Of a DNA stretch of 64,000 nucleotides, positions 11,201 through 18,732 are shown piece after piece. The stretch's first letter is position 1. The number at the start of each line of letters is the position of its first letter. The DNA is from Branchinecta lynchi (taxonomy: Eukaryota; Arthropoda; Branchiopoda; Anostraca; Branchinectidae). The DNA is taken from contig JAKZAP010000021.1 of the NCBI GenBank assembly GCA_023053575.1, positions 11,656,212-11,720,211 of the forward strand, written 5' to 3'. The notes beneath the pieces were generated by a model. It searched no databases. It had not been told where the DNA came from and saw only the letters and a program-made list of their open reading frames with translations. The translations under genes and the position numbers were made by a program.

Positions 11201-12751
11201 CGGTGCCATAGTAAGGGCAGCTTCATGCAACACTCCTGTATTTGTATAATTCTACAATTTCATCGTCATTTCTGCTAATATTCAGCCAATGATCAAGGTG
11301 AAATGGAATGATTTTCGACCCGCTAAATACGCCATGTGCGGGGCAGCTGATGCGTATAATTTGAAGGAGAATAATTTCCTCTGTCCGTTTCGCATCATGT
11401 TGACTGGATCTTAGAAAAAAGGCACATTTCTGTTACCAGCAATAACTGTACATACTGCATGCTTATCTTACAAAATTAGAAGAAACCCCTTTACTGTCAG
11501 CACTCTTTTCGTTGCAGAACTTACAGACAGCGGACCCAGGGGCGCCGCGACTGGAGGGGGACGCGATTTTTCGTCTAAACGATTGATCTTTTTCGTCAAA
11601 ACAGTAATTTTTTCTGAAAATCAGTCGATTTGTTTACAAACTGTCGTTTTTTTCTTGAAACCGTCGGTAAAAATTACCAGCCAGTCGGTATACGCCTAAA
11701 TGTGGTCCTGATGATGCAATCCGTTATCAACCTTTTTCCTGCTTTGCAACGTTTTGAAAAGTTCCGAAATTAATCCGGCTGTAATTAGGATCTTGAAGAC
11801 CAGCCTAGGTCTCAAAGACCAGGATAGGTCTTGACGACCGGAAGCGCAAGAACAACACCAAGACCATGAATTTGCCTCTGGTCGTAAGACCAAGACCAAG
11901 ATTGTCGGCATCGGTCTTGAGACGACCAAGATACAAGACTACATCTCTGGTTTGCTCATAAGTATGTGTTGTACTTTGCAGTTAAGATGAGTACTTTAAG
12001 GGATGCCCCCCCCCCCTCCCATTTCATCGGATGGTTGCAGTGCTCCGGGTTCAGAATAGTAATGTGTTCCGAACCCGAAGCGCTGCAACCCGGACTAGGT
12101 TAGTCGTGGTCCGAATCTCAGCCGGGCTGTGATTAGGGATAGAGAGAAAAAAAAAAGAAATATAACTGATATTTAGAAAAGTTCTATGGTAAAATGAAAT
12201 GTAGAAGAATTAGAAAATGTCTATCTTGGCGCAGACCGTCATGGTTAAACCGGGTACACGTTTCGTTTAAATGCGGGCTCTACCCTCCGATGCTTAACAA
12301 CCAAGGACGGTTTGAAGTGGTTTGGATTCGGTATAAATTAGTGTCCACGCAGATCGTTTTTATTGAAATTGAGAATCATGTATCAGCAGGCACGTTACCG
12401 AAATTTCCGTAACATTCTACGAAATCGCTGCGTAGAAACCGATACTTGCGCAGGTTTAGTTGAAGGGCTTCGAGTTGGTGCTGACGAATGTCCGGGCAAA
12501 CTTCCTGGAACGTCGCTGAACTCTTTCTTTGGCATAAATGTTGTTATCAATAAGCACACCGATTGTCAAAAATTACATATCTCGTGGGACGATCTTTCTA
12601 ACCCTTCTTTTCCATTTCCAGGTCCACGCCAGAGTGCCGGCTCTTCGGAATTCAGGAATTGGATTTTATCGACGAAATACGCGCTTTGCAGCACAAGCGG
12701 ATGTCGAATACTCTTGGACAAACCTCAGACATATTCTACGAGGATTCCTAG
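2121..12751 (+). CDS. galactose-3-O-sulfotransferase (Gal3ST) family, complete gene, 4 exons
   Basis: Spliced CDS: 2121-2236, 2872-2979, 6893-7726 and 12622-12751; 1,188 nt, 395 residues plus stop. The family transfers sulfate from PAPS to the 3-OH of galactose on glycolipids or glycans in the Golgi lumen. Seen: a type II anchor at residues 5-26 (FSFIFLLLLSAVVFFS); the 5'-phosphosulfate loop KTHKCGSSTVQN at 60-71; the 3'-phosphate motif LREPVALFESLFSY at 143-156; RNQMSWDLG and LVMILERFEES blocks typical of Gal3STs; a sequon NLT at 166. Human Gal3ST1 is 423 residues, so length fits. The start is supported by an in-frame TAA 12 nt upstream of the ATG and by a hydrophobic segment directly after it. 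All junctions are GT-AG and all phases match. The exact acceptor (galactosylceramide, lactosylceramide or N-glycan) cannot be told. It lies tail to tail with the GH31 gene on the minus strand. Confidence 0.92.
2525..2625. repeat. dispersed repeat in Gal3ST intron 1
   Basis: About 95 bp containing GGAATTTTGCTGTTCCAGA, repeated in the same orientation at about 16143-16235. Just upstream (2291-2388), CGAGGGGTTTCTC and its inverted complement GAGAAACCCCTCG bracket a 100-bp segment that could form a stem-loop. Confidence 0.5.
2872..2979 (+). CDS. Gal3ST exon 2 (PAPS 5'-phosphosulfate loop)
   Basis: Acceptor TTTCTGTTTCAG, donor GTAATT. It encodes a stem ending PKKKVAFLK and then THKCGSSTVQNIFL, the sulfotransferase 5'-PSB loop. 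The lysine at 60 and the serines and threonine at 66-68 would contact the phosphosulfate. The last codon is split CG|T with exon 3. Confidence 0.92.
3377..3526 (+). mobile_element. tRNA-derived SINE candidate
   Basis: Begins GGCCCCGTTGGCTTAGTGG, which resembles the 5' half of a tRNA with an RNA polymerase III A box (TGGCTTAGTGG). A degenerate B-box-like stretch follows, and the unit ends in an A-rich tail at 3511-3526. No complete cloverleaf can be drawn, so it is a retroposon rather than a tRNA gene. It lies in Gal3ST intron 2. Confidence 0.5.
3888..3985. repeat. MITE fragment shared with 45740-45890
   Basis: The words GAGCCCAAGC, AACATTTATTCAA and AACGGATACGT occur here and, reverse-complemented, at 45800-45890, where they flank an inverted repeat. 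A related pair of ends surrounds the small palindromic element at 36023-36167. Confidence 0.45.
4255..4545. repeat. degenerate CACGTCAGTTCA short tandem repeat
   Basis: About fifteen imperfect copies of a 12-20 bp unit close to CACGTCAGTTCATC, unevenly spaced across about 290 bp in Gal3ST intron 2. No open frame or known element was recognised. Confidence 0.6.
5013..5324 (-). pseudogene. decayed RING-finger exon, antisense in Gal3ST intron 2
   Basis: Minus strand: after an acceptor TTTTTACATAG, exactly 104 codons run from 5324 to a TAA at 5013. The end is a RING-HC domain: C50-x2-C53 in NCATCLESK, then IPCGH (C66, H68), then QTCPLC (C86, C89), then a short tail typical of C-terminal RINGs. 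Codon 71, where the fifth zinc ligand should be, is TGA (5112-5114), and codon 74, at the sixth ligand, is CGT (Arg). Each differs by one base from a Cys codon. RING proteins are mostly ubiquitin E3 ligases. With two ligands lost, one to a stop, this is probably a pseudogene. Upstream exons were not found, and I cannot name the parent family. Confidence 0.65.
5757..5800. repeat. GTCG/GTCT microsatellite
   Basis: Tetranucleotide run with mixed GTCG and GTCT units (ccgtcggtcggtctgtctg and onward). It starts a region (5800-6400) of GGGG-rich repeat related in reverse complement to 14900-16060, sharing phrases such as ACGTGCTAG / CTAGCACAT and TTCCGGA. Confidence 0.6.
5801..6700. repeat. repeat-rich part of Gal3ST intron 2
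   Basis: 5800-6400 resembles the tandem block at 14900-16060 in opposite orientation. 6420-6700 holds two or three reverse-oriented degenerate copies of the 120-130 bp unit seen at 9770-10340 (GGGCCCATGATCAT, GCGAAGTGAAAAAAA). Several short open frames here are chance. Confidence 0.5.
6893..7726 (+). CDS. Gal3ST exon 3 (catalytic core)
   Basis: 834 nt. Acceptor GGTTCTTTCAG, donor GTAAGTTTT. It encodes residues 76-352 plus parts of 75 and 353: the family signature DLNVVLP, the 3'-phosphate motif with R144, E145 and S152, a Gal3ST-type RNQMSWDLG block, and a charged C-terminal helix region. The open frame extends upstream to 6855, but that stretch is intron ahead of the acceptor. Confidence 0.95.
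7790..8150. repeat. dispersed repeat, tRNA-like head possible
   Basis: TCCAGTAGCTCAGTCGATTC at about 7799 resembles a tRNA A-box region. The later GGAGGAGCCAACTCACCC phrase recurs at about 62225 (plus) and, altered and inverted, near 18300-18350. Probably an old SINE or MITE; no coding capacity. Confidence 0.35.
8547..9656. mobile_element. GGGATCC-family element with internal minisatellite, copy 1
   Basis: Starts GGGATCCCAAAACGTAAGTG and ends GAAACCTTTGGTC. The interior holds about five tandem units of roughly 130-140 bp (from about 8797), each with GACATGCTGAA, GTAGTTCGCCCGGAATCCGG and GTTGATTAGATGT. Related copies: 42581-43453, 50950-51830, and partial ones at 16440-17060 and 29690-30520. 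No inverted ends. The copy at 42581 shows insertion without target duplication, as expected for Helitron-like elements. Confidence 0.65.
9685..10345. repeat. second minisatellite-bearing family (CAAGAGCT end)
   Basis: Starts with the palindrome-bearing CAAGAGCTAGAAGCGCATA, also found at 14623 and 49818, and continues as five or so units of about 125 bp carrying ATGCGCACT, AAGGGCGCTAGAAATTCAT, CAAAACTCTTGAG and a TTTGCTC or TTTGGTC motif. Lies in Gal3ST intron 3. No open frame beyond chance. Confidence 0.6.
10346..12100. repeat. AAGACCA-rich repeats and mixed intron sequence
   Basis: 10360-10490 and 11780-11945 are both dense in AAGACC / GGTCTT words and may be two ends of one disrupted repeat. 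At 11540 an end-like CAGGGGCGCCGCGACTGG marks a truncated relative of the hAT-like elements at 25360 and 50034. 12034-12091 is a stem-loop (GGTTGCAGTGCTCCGGGTTC against GAACCCGAAGCGCTGCAACC). Otherwise nothing recognised. Confidence 0.5.
12622..12751 (+). CDS. Gal3ST exon 4 (C-terminus, TAG stop)
   Basis: Acceptor CCATTTCCAG. Split codon AG|G, then 42 codons beginning STPECRLFGIQELDF and ending DIFYEDS before TAG. Gal3ST proteins end in a comparable region with a conserved Cys and acidic/hydrophobic residues. Phase agrees exactly with exon 3. A longer open frame in another phase crosses this exon and is a shadow. Confidence 0.85.
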
Positions 12752-12905
12752 TTGCGCTGCTTTAGTTCGGAAGAGCGAAGTGAAAATAATTCTAAGAGCC
12801 ACTGGGACGGTGGGAGCATCAAGACATTGCAGCTTTCCATGTGTCCCTCTGTTACAGCCGTTGAAAAGCCGTGAAGGTGCAGTTGTTGGGAAACGAGTGT
12901 TGTTG
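12752..12905. other. Gal3ST 3' flank
   Basis: About 150 bp between the Gal3ST stop and the first repeat. I see no AATAAA in it; AATAAT near 12786 is the closest match. A transposable element follows at 12937, so the 3' UTR may include or end near repeat sequence. Confidence 0.3.
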
Positions 12906-12936
12906 GAAGACCCCCTAAAATGAGCGTGGGTCATTC

Positions 12937-13315
12937 CAGGGGCGGATCCAGAGGGGGGGCGAGGGGGGCGATCGCCCCCCCCCTAGACGGGCTGTAATTT
13001 TTTGTTTTGTTTTACTGCACTTACGGAAGTCTGCATTAACGCGTGTTCTAGCTACTGTAACTAGACTCTAAAATCTTTTTACAAGTGGAGCCAGGAGCTT
13101 GAATTTTTCTTGTAAACAGTTGTCAGTTGATCAAGTACAGTTTTTACCATTATTGTAATATATGAAAACCACATTTTTGTTAAATCAGAGACCGACAGGG
13201 ACACTTAAAACGCGAAAAAAATCAGCCTTGTGACCGGCAAAAAGGACACTACCCCCACTCTTTTCGGTAAGAATCGCCCCCCCCCCCCTAGAATGGAAGT
13301 CTGGATCCGCCCCTG
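12937..13315. mobile_element. hAT-like MITE with perfect 8-bp target duplication
   Basis: 379 bp with inverted ends CAGGGGCGGATCCAGA and TCTGGATCCGCCCCTG. Flanked on both sides by GGTCATTC (12929-12936 and 13316-13323). Eight-bp duplication with CAGGGG ends is the hAT superfamily signature. No transposase; non-autonomous. It interrupts an older direct repeat whose intact copy is at 14060-14097. Confidence 0.9.
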
Positions 13316-13331
13316 GGTCATTCGCATGCGG

Positions 13332-14059
13332 GACCGACTAAAAGCAGGAAAGGAAAGGCAAGAGAGAAACAGGAAAGAATACTAAAACCAGGAAGGGCAA
13401 ACTAAAACGAGGAAAGAATTACCAGGAATCGAGGATTCGAAAAACTGGCAAGCCTTTCCTCTGTTTAGTATCCCTGAGGGGTCGGCAACTTCCATTTGTT
13501 AAAGTCCACCTTTTCCTCCTTTTAGTATTCGAAAAAACTGGCAACCTTCTAGTATCCCGTGAGGGACTAAAAGGAGGAAAAGGTGAACTTTTACAAGCGT
13601 AAGTTGCCCATACCTCACGAGATACTATACAGAAGAAAAGCACGGTACAGCTTGCAAGTTTTTTCTAATACTAAAAGGCGAATTTTTACAAATGTTAGTT
13701 GCTGACCCCTCACGGGAACCTAAACAGAGGAAAGGCTTGCTAGTTTTTGGAATTCCTAATTTCTTTCCTCGTTTTGGTACTCTCCGTGATAAGCTACTAA
13801 AACCAGGAAAGAAATGGTGGACTTGAAATATCTTAGTTGCCGACCCCTCGCTGGACTCATTATCGCCAACCGACAAGGTACTAAAAGGAGGAAAATGTGA
13901 ACTGTTACAAAAGTAAGTTTTCAACCCCTCACGGGATACGAAACAGAGGAAAGGCTTTCCAGTTTTTCGAATCCTTGATTCCTGGTAATTCTTTCCTCGT
14001 TTTAGTTTGCCCTTCCTGGTTTTAGTATTCTTTCCTGCTTTTCTCGAATTCTCTCGGTC
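13332..14059. mobile_element. fold-back element between 38-bp direct repeats
   Basis: Termini GACCGA and TCGGTC; arms of about 150 bp mirror each other (AGCAGGAAAGG..., AATACTAAAACCAGGAAGGG on the left; the complement on the right). The middle repeats 'GACCCCTCACGGGA', 'ACAGAGGAAAGG' and 'TACTAAAAGGAGGAAAA' words several times. Immediately outside lie direct copies of GAAGACCCC-AAATGAGCGTGGGTCATTCGCATGCGG; the left copy is split by the MITE at 12937. Elements beginning GGATCGACTAAAAA at 16230 and 37233 may be relatives. Confidence 0.7.
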
Positions 14060-14620
14060 GAAGACCCCGAAAATGAGCGTGGGTCATTCGCATGCGGCCA
14101 TTTCGATTATTTGGCAATAGACAGTTTGCACACTACCAGACGTTCCGTTTTCGTCCGGCATTTTGCAATCTCTATATATGCGGTACTTGACGACTGGAAC
14201 ACGTCTATCTATTCAGACGAATGTACTCGTTGCATGATTGGGCAAAAGTTGTTAATATTATTTGTCAATTAAAATTTTTATCTTTTCGACTTTTTTCCTC
14301 CTGAAAAGACTGCTGTGATGATAACTCGCAAGGGCAGTGTAGTGAAGATGGGATCGCCTTTGTTTCGCTACATTTTACTGTTATCCTGGGGTGATCCTTT
14401 TTTAGTATTTTCTGTTCCGTGAGTGGGACTGGTGTGTAAGAAGCAACGAATTAAGGTATGAAGCTATAGATATTTTCTTTTTAGTGACAGGAAGTTTTTT
14501 TCTATGATCAAAGGGTCAGTTTAATTTTTCCGTAACCGTTCCCGTAACCGTACCCGCGGTTCACACTGCCACGATATCGCGCAAGATCCTGCCTTTCAAA
14601 TGTTTAACAATGGCTAAAAA
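14060..14620. other. intergenic, nothing recognised
   Basis: Contains the right-hand 38-bp direct repeat (14060-14097) and then unremarkable AT-rich sequence. A small repetition, CCGTAACCGTTCCCGTAACCGTACCCG, is present in pieces near 14530. Confidence 0.4.
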
Positions 14621-14622
14621 AA

Positions 14623-14850
14623 ACAAGAGCTGTAAGCTCATATGGCACTTGCATGGGTTAAGATGTTTTGATTGATCAAAAGTAAGTTTCGACTTTGCGG
14701 TTGAGATGCGCACTCTAAGGGAGATCGAACTTCATTTGTAATCAAACCTCTCGAGTCAAAAATGCCAATGGGCTGATGGGCATCATGAAAATGCATAAAT
14801 TGCTTAAAAGTATTTTTTTTTACTTTGCGGTCAAGATTGGTACCTTAAGG
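14623..14850. repeat. CAAGAGCT-family fragment
   Basis: Begins CAAGAGCTGTAAGCTCATA and holds about one and a half of the 125-bp units seen at 9770-10340 (GCGCACTCTAAGGGAG, TTGCTTAAAAGTATTTTT). Non-coding repeat. Confidence 0.55.
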
Positions 14851-14899
14851 AATAATCGGAATTGGGAAGTAGCAGTATCTAAGTAAATGTTGTTGAATC

Positions 14900-16070
14900 T
14901 CCAATATTCCAGCGAAGTTTCATCGTCCTAGCACATCTGGAAGTACCTTAACTCGCGATCACCGGAATCCCAGCCCCCCCCCCTCCAACTCCACCCACAA
15001 TACCCGGAGCCAATCCGATTCTTTAAATGATTAATCCAGAGCATCTGTTTGTCATTCCCACGAAGTTTTATCCAGATCACACCACTCTAAGCGGGTCAAG
15101 TATTTGCCGCCCTCCCCCCAATAATTGCCGGATTCGGTCAGGAAATGAAAAAGATCACCAGAGAAAAATGTCCTCTGTTCAATTATTAAATTTCACTCGA
15201 ATCCGATCATTCGTTCCAAAGTTACGCATGAGTCAATATTCCGGATTCCCCTCCCTCAACCCCCCCAAGATTATCATATCGAGGATTTTTTTGTTCTTCC
15301 AAGTCAGTTTGACCGGGTCCCTGATATGCCTTCCAAGTTTCGTCGTGAAAATCCCAAAAAACGGAGTTCTGGGAAACCCCCTCCCCCCCCCTCGAGTGTC
15401 CGGATCCAGTCAAATTGTGTAAAAGATTTACATGGATCAGATGTTTGTTCTTCCCAGCAAGTTTCACTCCGATACCATCATTCTAACCGTTTCTCGATAT
15501 TTCCGGTCCCCCCTCAGCTCCCCCACGGTGCCCGTAGCCAATCCGATTCAGTAAATGATCTACCTAGAGCATCTGTTTGTTCTTCCCACAAAGTTCCATC
15601 CCGATCTCTCCATTCTAAGCGGGTCACGTATTCCTCCCCCCCCCCAATAGTTGCCGGATCCGGTCCGGATATGAAACAGATCACCGGAGAAATTCCCTCT
15701 GTTCAATTCTTAAATTTCACTCGCATCCGATCACCCATTGCAAAGTTACACATGAATGGAATTTCCGGATCCCCCTCCCTCCACTCCCGCCCATCGACAA
15801 CATTTTTATTTTGAAGTCAGTTTGATCGGGTCCCTGATATGCCTGCCAAGTTTCATCGCGAAAATCCCCAAAACTACCATCACTGGAATTCCGGGAAACC
15901 CCCTCCCCCCCCCCATAAGTGTACAATGGTCTAATGGGTTTATCTAGAGCAGATGCTGGTTCTTCCCAGCAAGTTTCACTCCGATCCCTCCATTCTAACC
16001 GTTTCTTGAAATTTTCGGTCTCCCCCCCCCCCAACTCCCCCCTGGCTACTGAATCCGGTCAAGACTTTAA
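14900..16070. repeat. tandem block, units about 0.52 kb, C-rich
   Basis: Two degenerate units: GAGCATCTGTTTGT at about 15038 and 15568, and GTTCTTCCCAGCAAGTTTCA at about 15445 and 15957, giving a period near 510-530 bp. Each unit contains several runs of 8-10 C and phrases such as CGGGTCCCTGATATGCCT. Open frames of over 100 codons across it are rich in Pro and Ser, follow the repeat and are not genes. Confidence 0.6.
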
Positions 16071-16224
16071 ACGGGACATCACAGATATATAATCTATTCA
16101 GTTATTAAGTTGTGTTCTTGTTCTTCCCACTTCGATTACTCCGACTATCGAGCAGCTGCTAACCATATGAATACAGTTGTTAGGAATTTTGCTGTTCCAG
16201 ATAATTCTGAGAAATCACCGCTAT

Positions 16225-16400
16225 TACAAGGGATCGACTAAAAACGGAAACGAAAAGGAACGACACGGTGCAGCAGGAACGCGTACTAAAAACGGGAACA
16301 CTGCACCAGGAGGAACACTACTAAATGGGATGGGGGAACGCTGCACCGTCCTTCCTTTTTTTAGTAGTTTGCTTGGGTACGAGTTCCAGATCATTACCGT
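16225..16400. repeat. GGGATCGACTAAAAA-family small element
   Basis: Starts GGGATCGACTAAAAACGG; contains CACGGTGCAGCAGGAAC and its complement-like GCTGCACCGTCCTTCC near the right end, followed by TTTTTTTAGTAG. This is the arrangement of a short inverted-repeat element related to the large fold-back at 37233-38938. Confidence 0.5.
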
Positions 16401-16439
16401 TCACAATCGCGCGAGGGAGATGTTCGATTTGGGATGTCT

Positions 16440-17060
16440 TCTTATCCCGATTTAGGGGTAAGAAGACATGCTGAACATTGATGTTAAAATCATTTTCTAC
16501 CCGGACAAGTAGCTCGTCCGGAATCCGGCCAAAACCGGAAGATTTATTAAAAGCAAAAGTTGTATTTGTAGTTAATTAGATGTCCGATTAAGCGGTAAGA
16601 AGAGATGCTGAATCCGTATATGGCAGTCAATTGTTACCCGGACATAGTTCGCCCGAAATCCGGCTGAAACCGGAAAATTTGTTATAAGTTAAATCTTTAT
16701 TTGAAGTTGATTAGATGTCGGGTATAGCGGCAAGGAGATACGCTGAATTCGGTTTTAGCTTTATTTTTTCGCCGGACAAGTAGTGCCAGAATTCCGCCGA
16801 AACCGAAAAATTGGCAGAAGTAAGGAAAGAAGTTTCGATCTGTTTTGTCAAAATAGATATGGCTTATAGGGGCAAGCACACATGCTGAACCCATATCTGA
16901 ACTTGGTTTTCTAAGATGGTTATATCTTTGGCCTTTATCTGTTTCTAAATTTTAATACTAAAATGTTCAAGTGAGTCTGGCGAAGACAAGACCCAGTTGT
17001 CTGGACCAAATATTGAACCTTGGGATCCCATCGAAACCTTTGGTCTTGTTATAAAAAGAC
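16440..17060. repeat. GGGATCC-family element, 3' part
   Basis: Contains three of the minisatellite units (GACAAGTAGCTCGTCCGGAATC near 16502, then 16630 and 16768) and the shared right end with GACCCAGTTGTCTGGACC and GGGATCCCATCGAAACC. Same family as 8547-9656; the left part is missing. Confidence 0.6.
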
Positions 17061-17329
17061 ATACGGATGCGTCCATCCTAGCACCCGTGCGCGACGCTTC
17101 TGAAGTTATGAACAGTTTGCTATGGACCCCTGATTATAAACATTCTTTGGTATCGTAACGGCCCAAATTTAAAATTTTCAATTTTGTCTGTAAACTTTTC
17201 TCTACTCTCTACTCTGCGGCCGTCCCTTACGCGGGAGATTCTCCATTTTCCGGCTCTGAGAAACCACACCGCTATAACCACTTCCTATTATTCCCCCGTA
17301 GATCGTCGCCACCATCACCGTTCACCAAA

Positions 17330-17440
17330 ACTCTGCTAGGGTGTGTTTAATTATATTCAGTTTTATTTAATTATATTTAATTTTATTCCTCTTCTAGATT
17401 TTAGCTATTTGGATTAAACTTGATTGATTGAAAAAAAAAA
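17330..17440 (+). mobile_element. non-LTR 3' end with A-tail
   Basis: Shares with 1860-1932 the stretch TCTAGATTTTAGCTATT(T/C)GGATTAAACTTGATTGATTG followed by an A run (17431-17440). Only the last 100 bp of the element remain. Confidence 0.6.
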
Positions 17441-18180
17441 ATCCTTAAAGGAGACCTCGCACTTTATAGCGTTTCTGCTCAGATGTCGTGCGATAGTTGA
17501 AAACAACCGGTTCAGAAACAGGTCGTTCCAGAAAGAGAAGCCCGTCCAAGGACGTTCGCAAGGACTAGAGGTAAGTAAGTCATTCACTCAGTTTGTAGAA
17601 ACTGTTCTTTTGGAGATTAGACTTCAAGTAGAAAATTTCCAAGCTGGACAAATCCGAAAATTACTTTATAACCAGGCTATGATTTCAGAAACTTGCACAT
17701 GGTTTCGGCTGCTTTTAGCCTCTGTCCATGTTCCTTGCCTTGAAGGACAATCTTGGCAAAGTTTGCCAAACCGGTCTTCGGACGGAAACAGATCTCCGGA
17801 AGCAGTAATCGGGTGCCTGATACACCACGGAAGGACAACAAATCGTGGCAAGCGTGATAATCAGCGTTTTGCTAACAGTCGAGATAGGATACAATTACGA
17901 AGTGAAGAATCTTGGGAACGAGAATGGATGAAAATACTGGTGAAGCAGAATGAACTACAATCACAACTACGACATTTTCTTTTAGCTGAAAAAGCGCGAA
18001 CCTCCCTGACCACAAGAATTTTGCACCACCATTCCCCTTAAACTGAAGCTTCTCTTTCCTGTTCATTGCCTTACGGATCTAATGTACTATCTCTGTGTGA
18101 TAGATGCTGATAATGAGGGAAGGGTGGACAAGCCCAGACTAAGACCTTTGAGCGCTGCACTGGTATTAAGGTGAATTAGT
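17441..18180. repeat. dispersed repeat carrying a chance 205-codon frame
   Basis: Begins ATCCTTAAAGGAGACCTCGC; similar starts are at about 58627 and 61315. Its middle (GAAACTTGCACATGGTTTCGG, CTTGCCTTGAAGGACAATC) is similar to 19900-20000. The plus-strand open frame at 17424-18041 has no recognised domain and mixes repeat-derived segments, so it is not called as a gene. Confidence 0.45.
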
Positions 18181-18552
18181 CGATCAAATTATATCCTCTG
18201 TGATACCGTGGACACGCCTGAAACCTCGATAATATGACTCCTTGCGGAACCTAGCGTTTTTCAACCAGAGAGATTTTTTTCCAAAACTCAGGTAATTTCG
18301 AGGCACAAGATTGACCAATGGGTGAGTTGGTTCCGTCTTCTGGGAGGAGCCAAGTGACAAGTTTCCCACCTTGGATTAGGAGCCAAGTGGTGACAAGTGA
18401 CAACTGAGCCGCCTTGGCGGGTAGATTAGTACAAGTAATGAAAGTGTAGGGAAAAGTAGATTTGAAGCTCCATGTTTATAAGGTTAGGTTTACTTAGAAC
18501 TATGGTGCGCTCGATATATATACCAATGACAGTACTTGCGATATCAGAACTA

Positions 18553-18732
18553 TTACACGATATTCTTTATGTCTCGGAAAAGTGATGCAAAATCAGACGT
18601 TGTCCTGAAGAAAACTGGCGGACGACCAATCGGGGCTGTGACAGTTGCTTCACCAGCCGGAATAAATCCTAGGTCTTCCCAGAGGTACTCCCAGCTCTCG
18701 ATCACGCCGGGTAAGACAACCGTCGCTGTTTC
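18553..18732 (-). CDS. SQase exon 12 (C-terminus, TAA stop)
   Basis: Residues 630-688 and stop. Acceptor TTTTTGTTGCAG. Encodes the distal beta-sandwich strand region: TATVVLPGV, then VTAPIGRPPVFFR, a motif of the YihQ C-terminus, ending LFRDIKNIV. Phase 0 with exon 11. Confidence 0.92.
   Translation of the reverse strand, partial: ETATVVLPGVIESWEYLWEDLGFIPAGEATVTAPIGRPPVFFRTTSDFASLFRDIKNIV

Noticed and set aside
12363..12923. 186-codon plus-strand open frame
   Set aside because: Overlaps Gal3ST exon 4 in a different phase; the real reading is fixed by the acceptor at 12622 and the split codon from exon 3.
15027..15814. Open frames of 131 and 162 codons
   Set aside because: They follow the C-rich tandem repeat, with runs of Pro and repeated phrases.
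17424..18041. 205-codon plus-strand open frame
   Set aside because: Overlaps a dispersed repeat (similar to 19900-20000 and starting like 58627 and 61315), has no domain and begins right after a retroelement A-tail.
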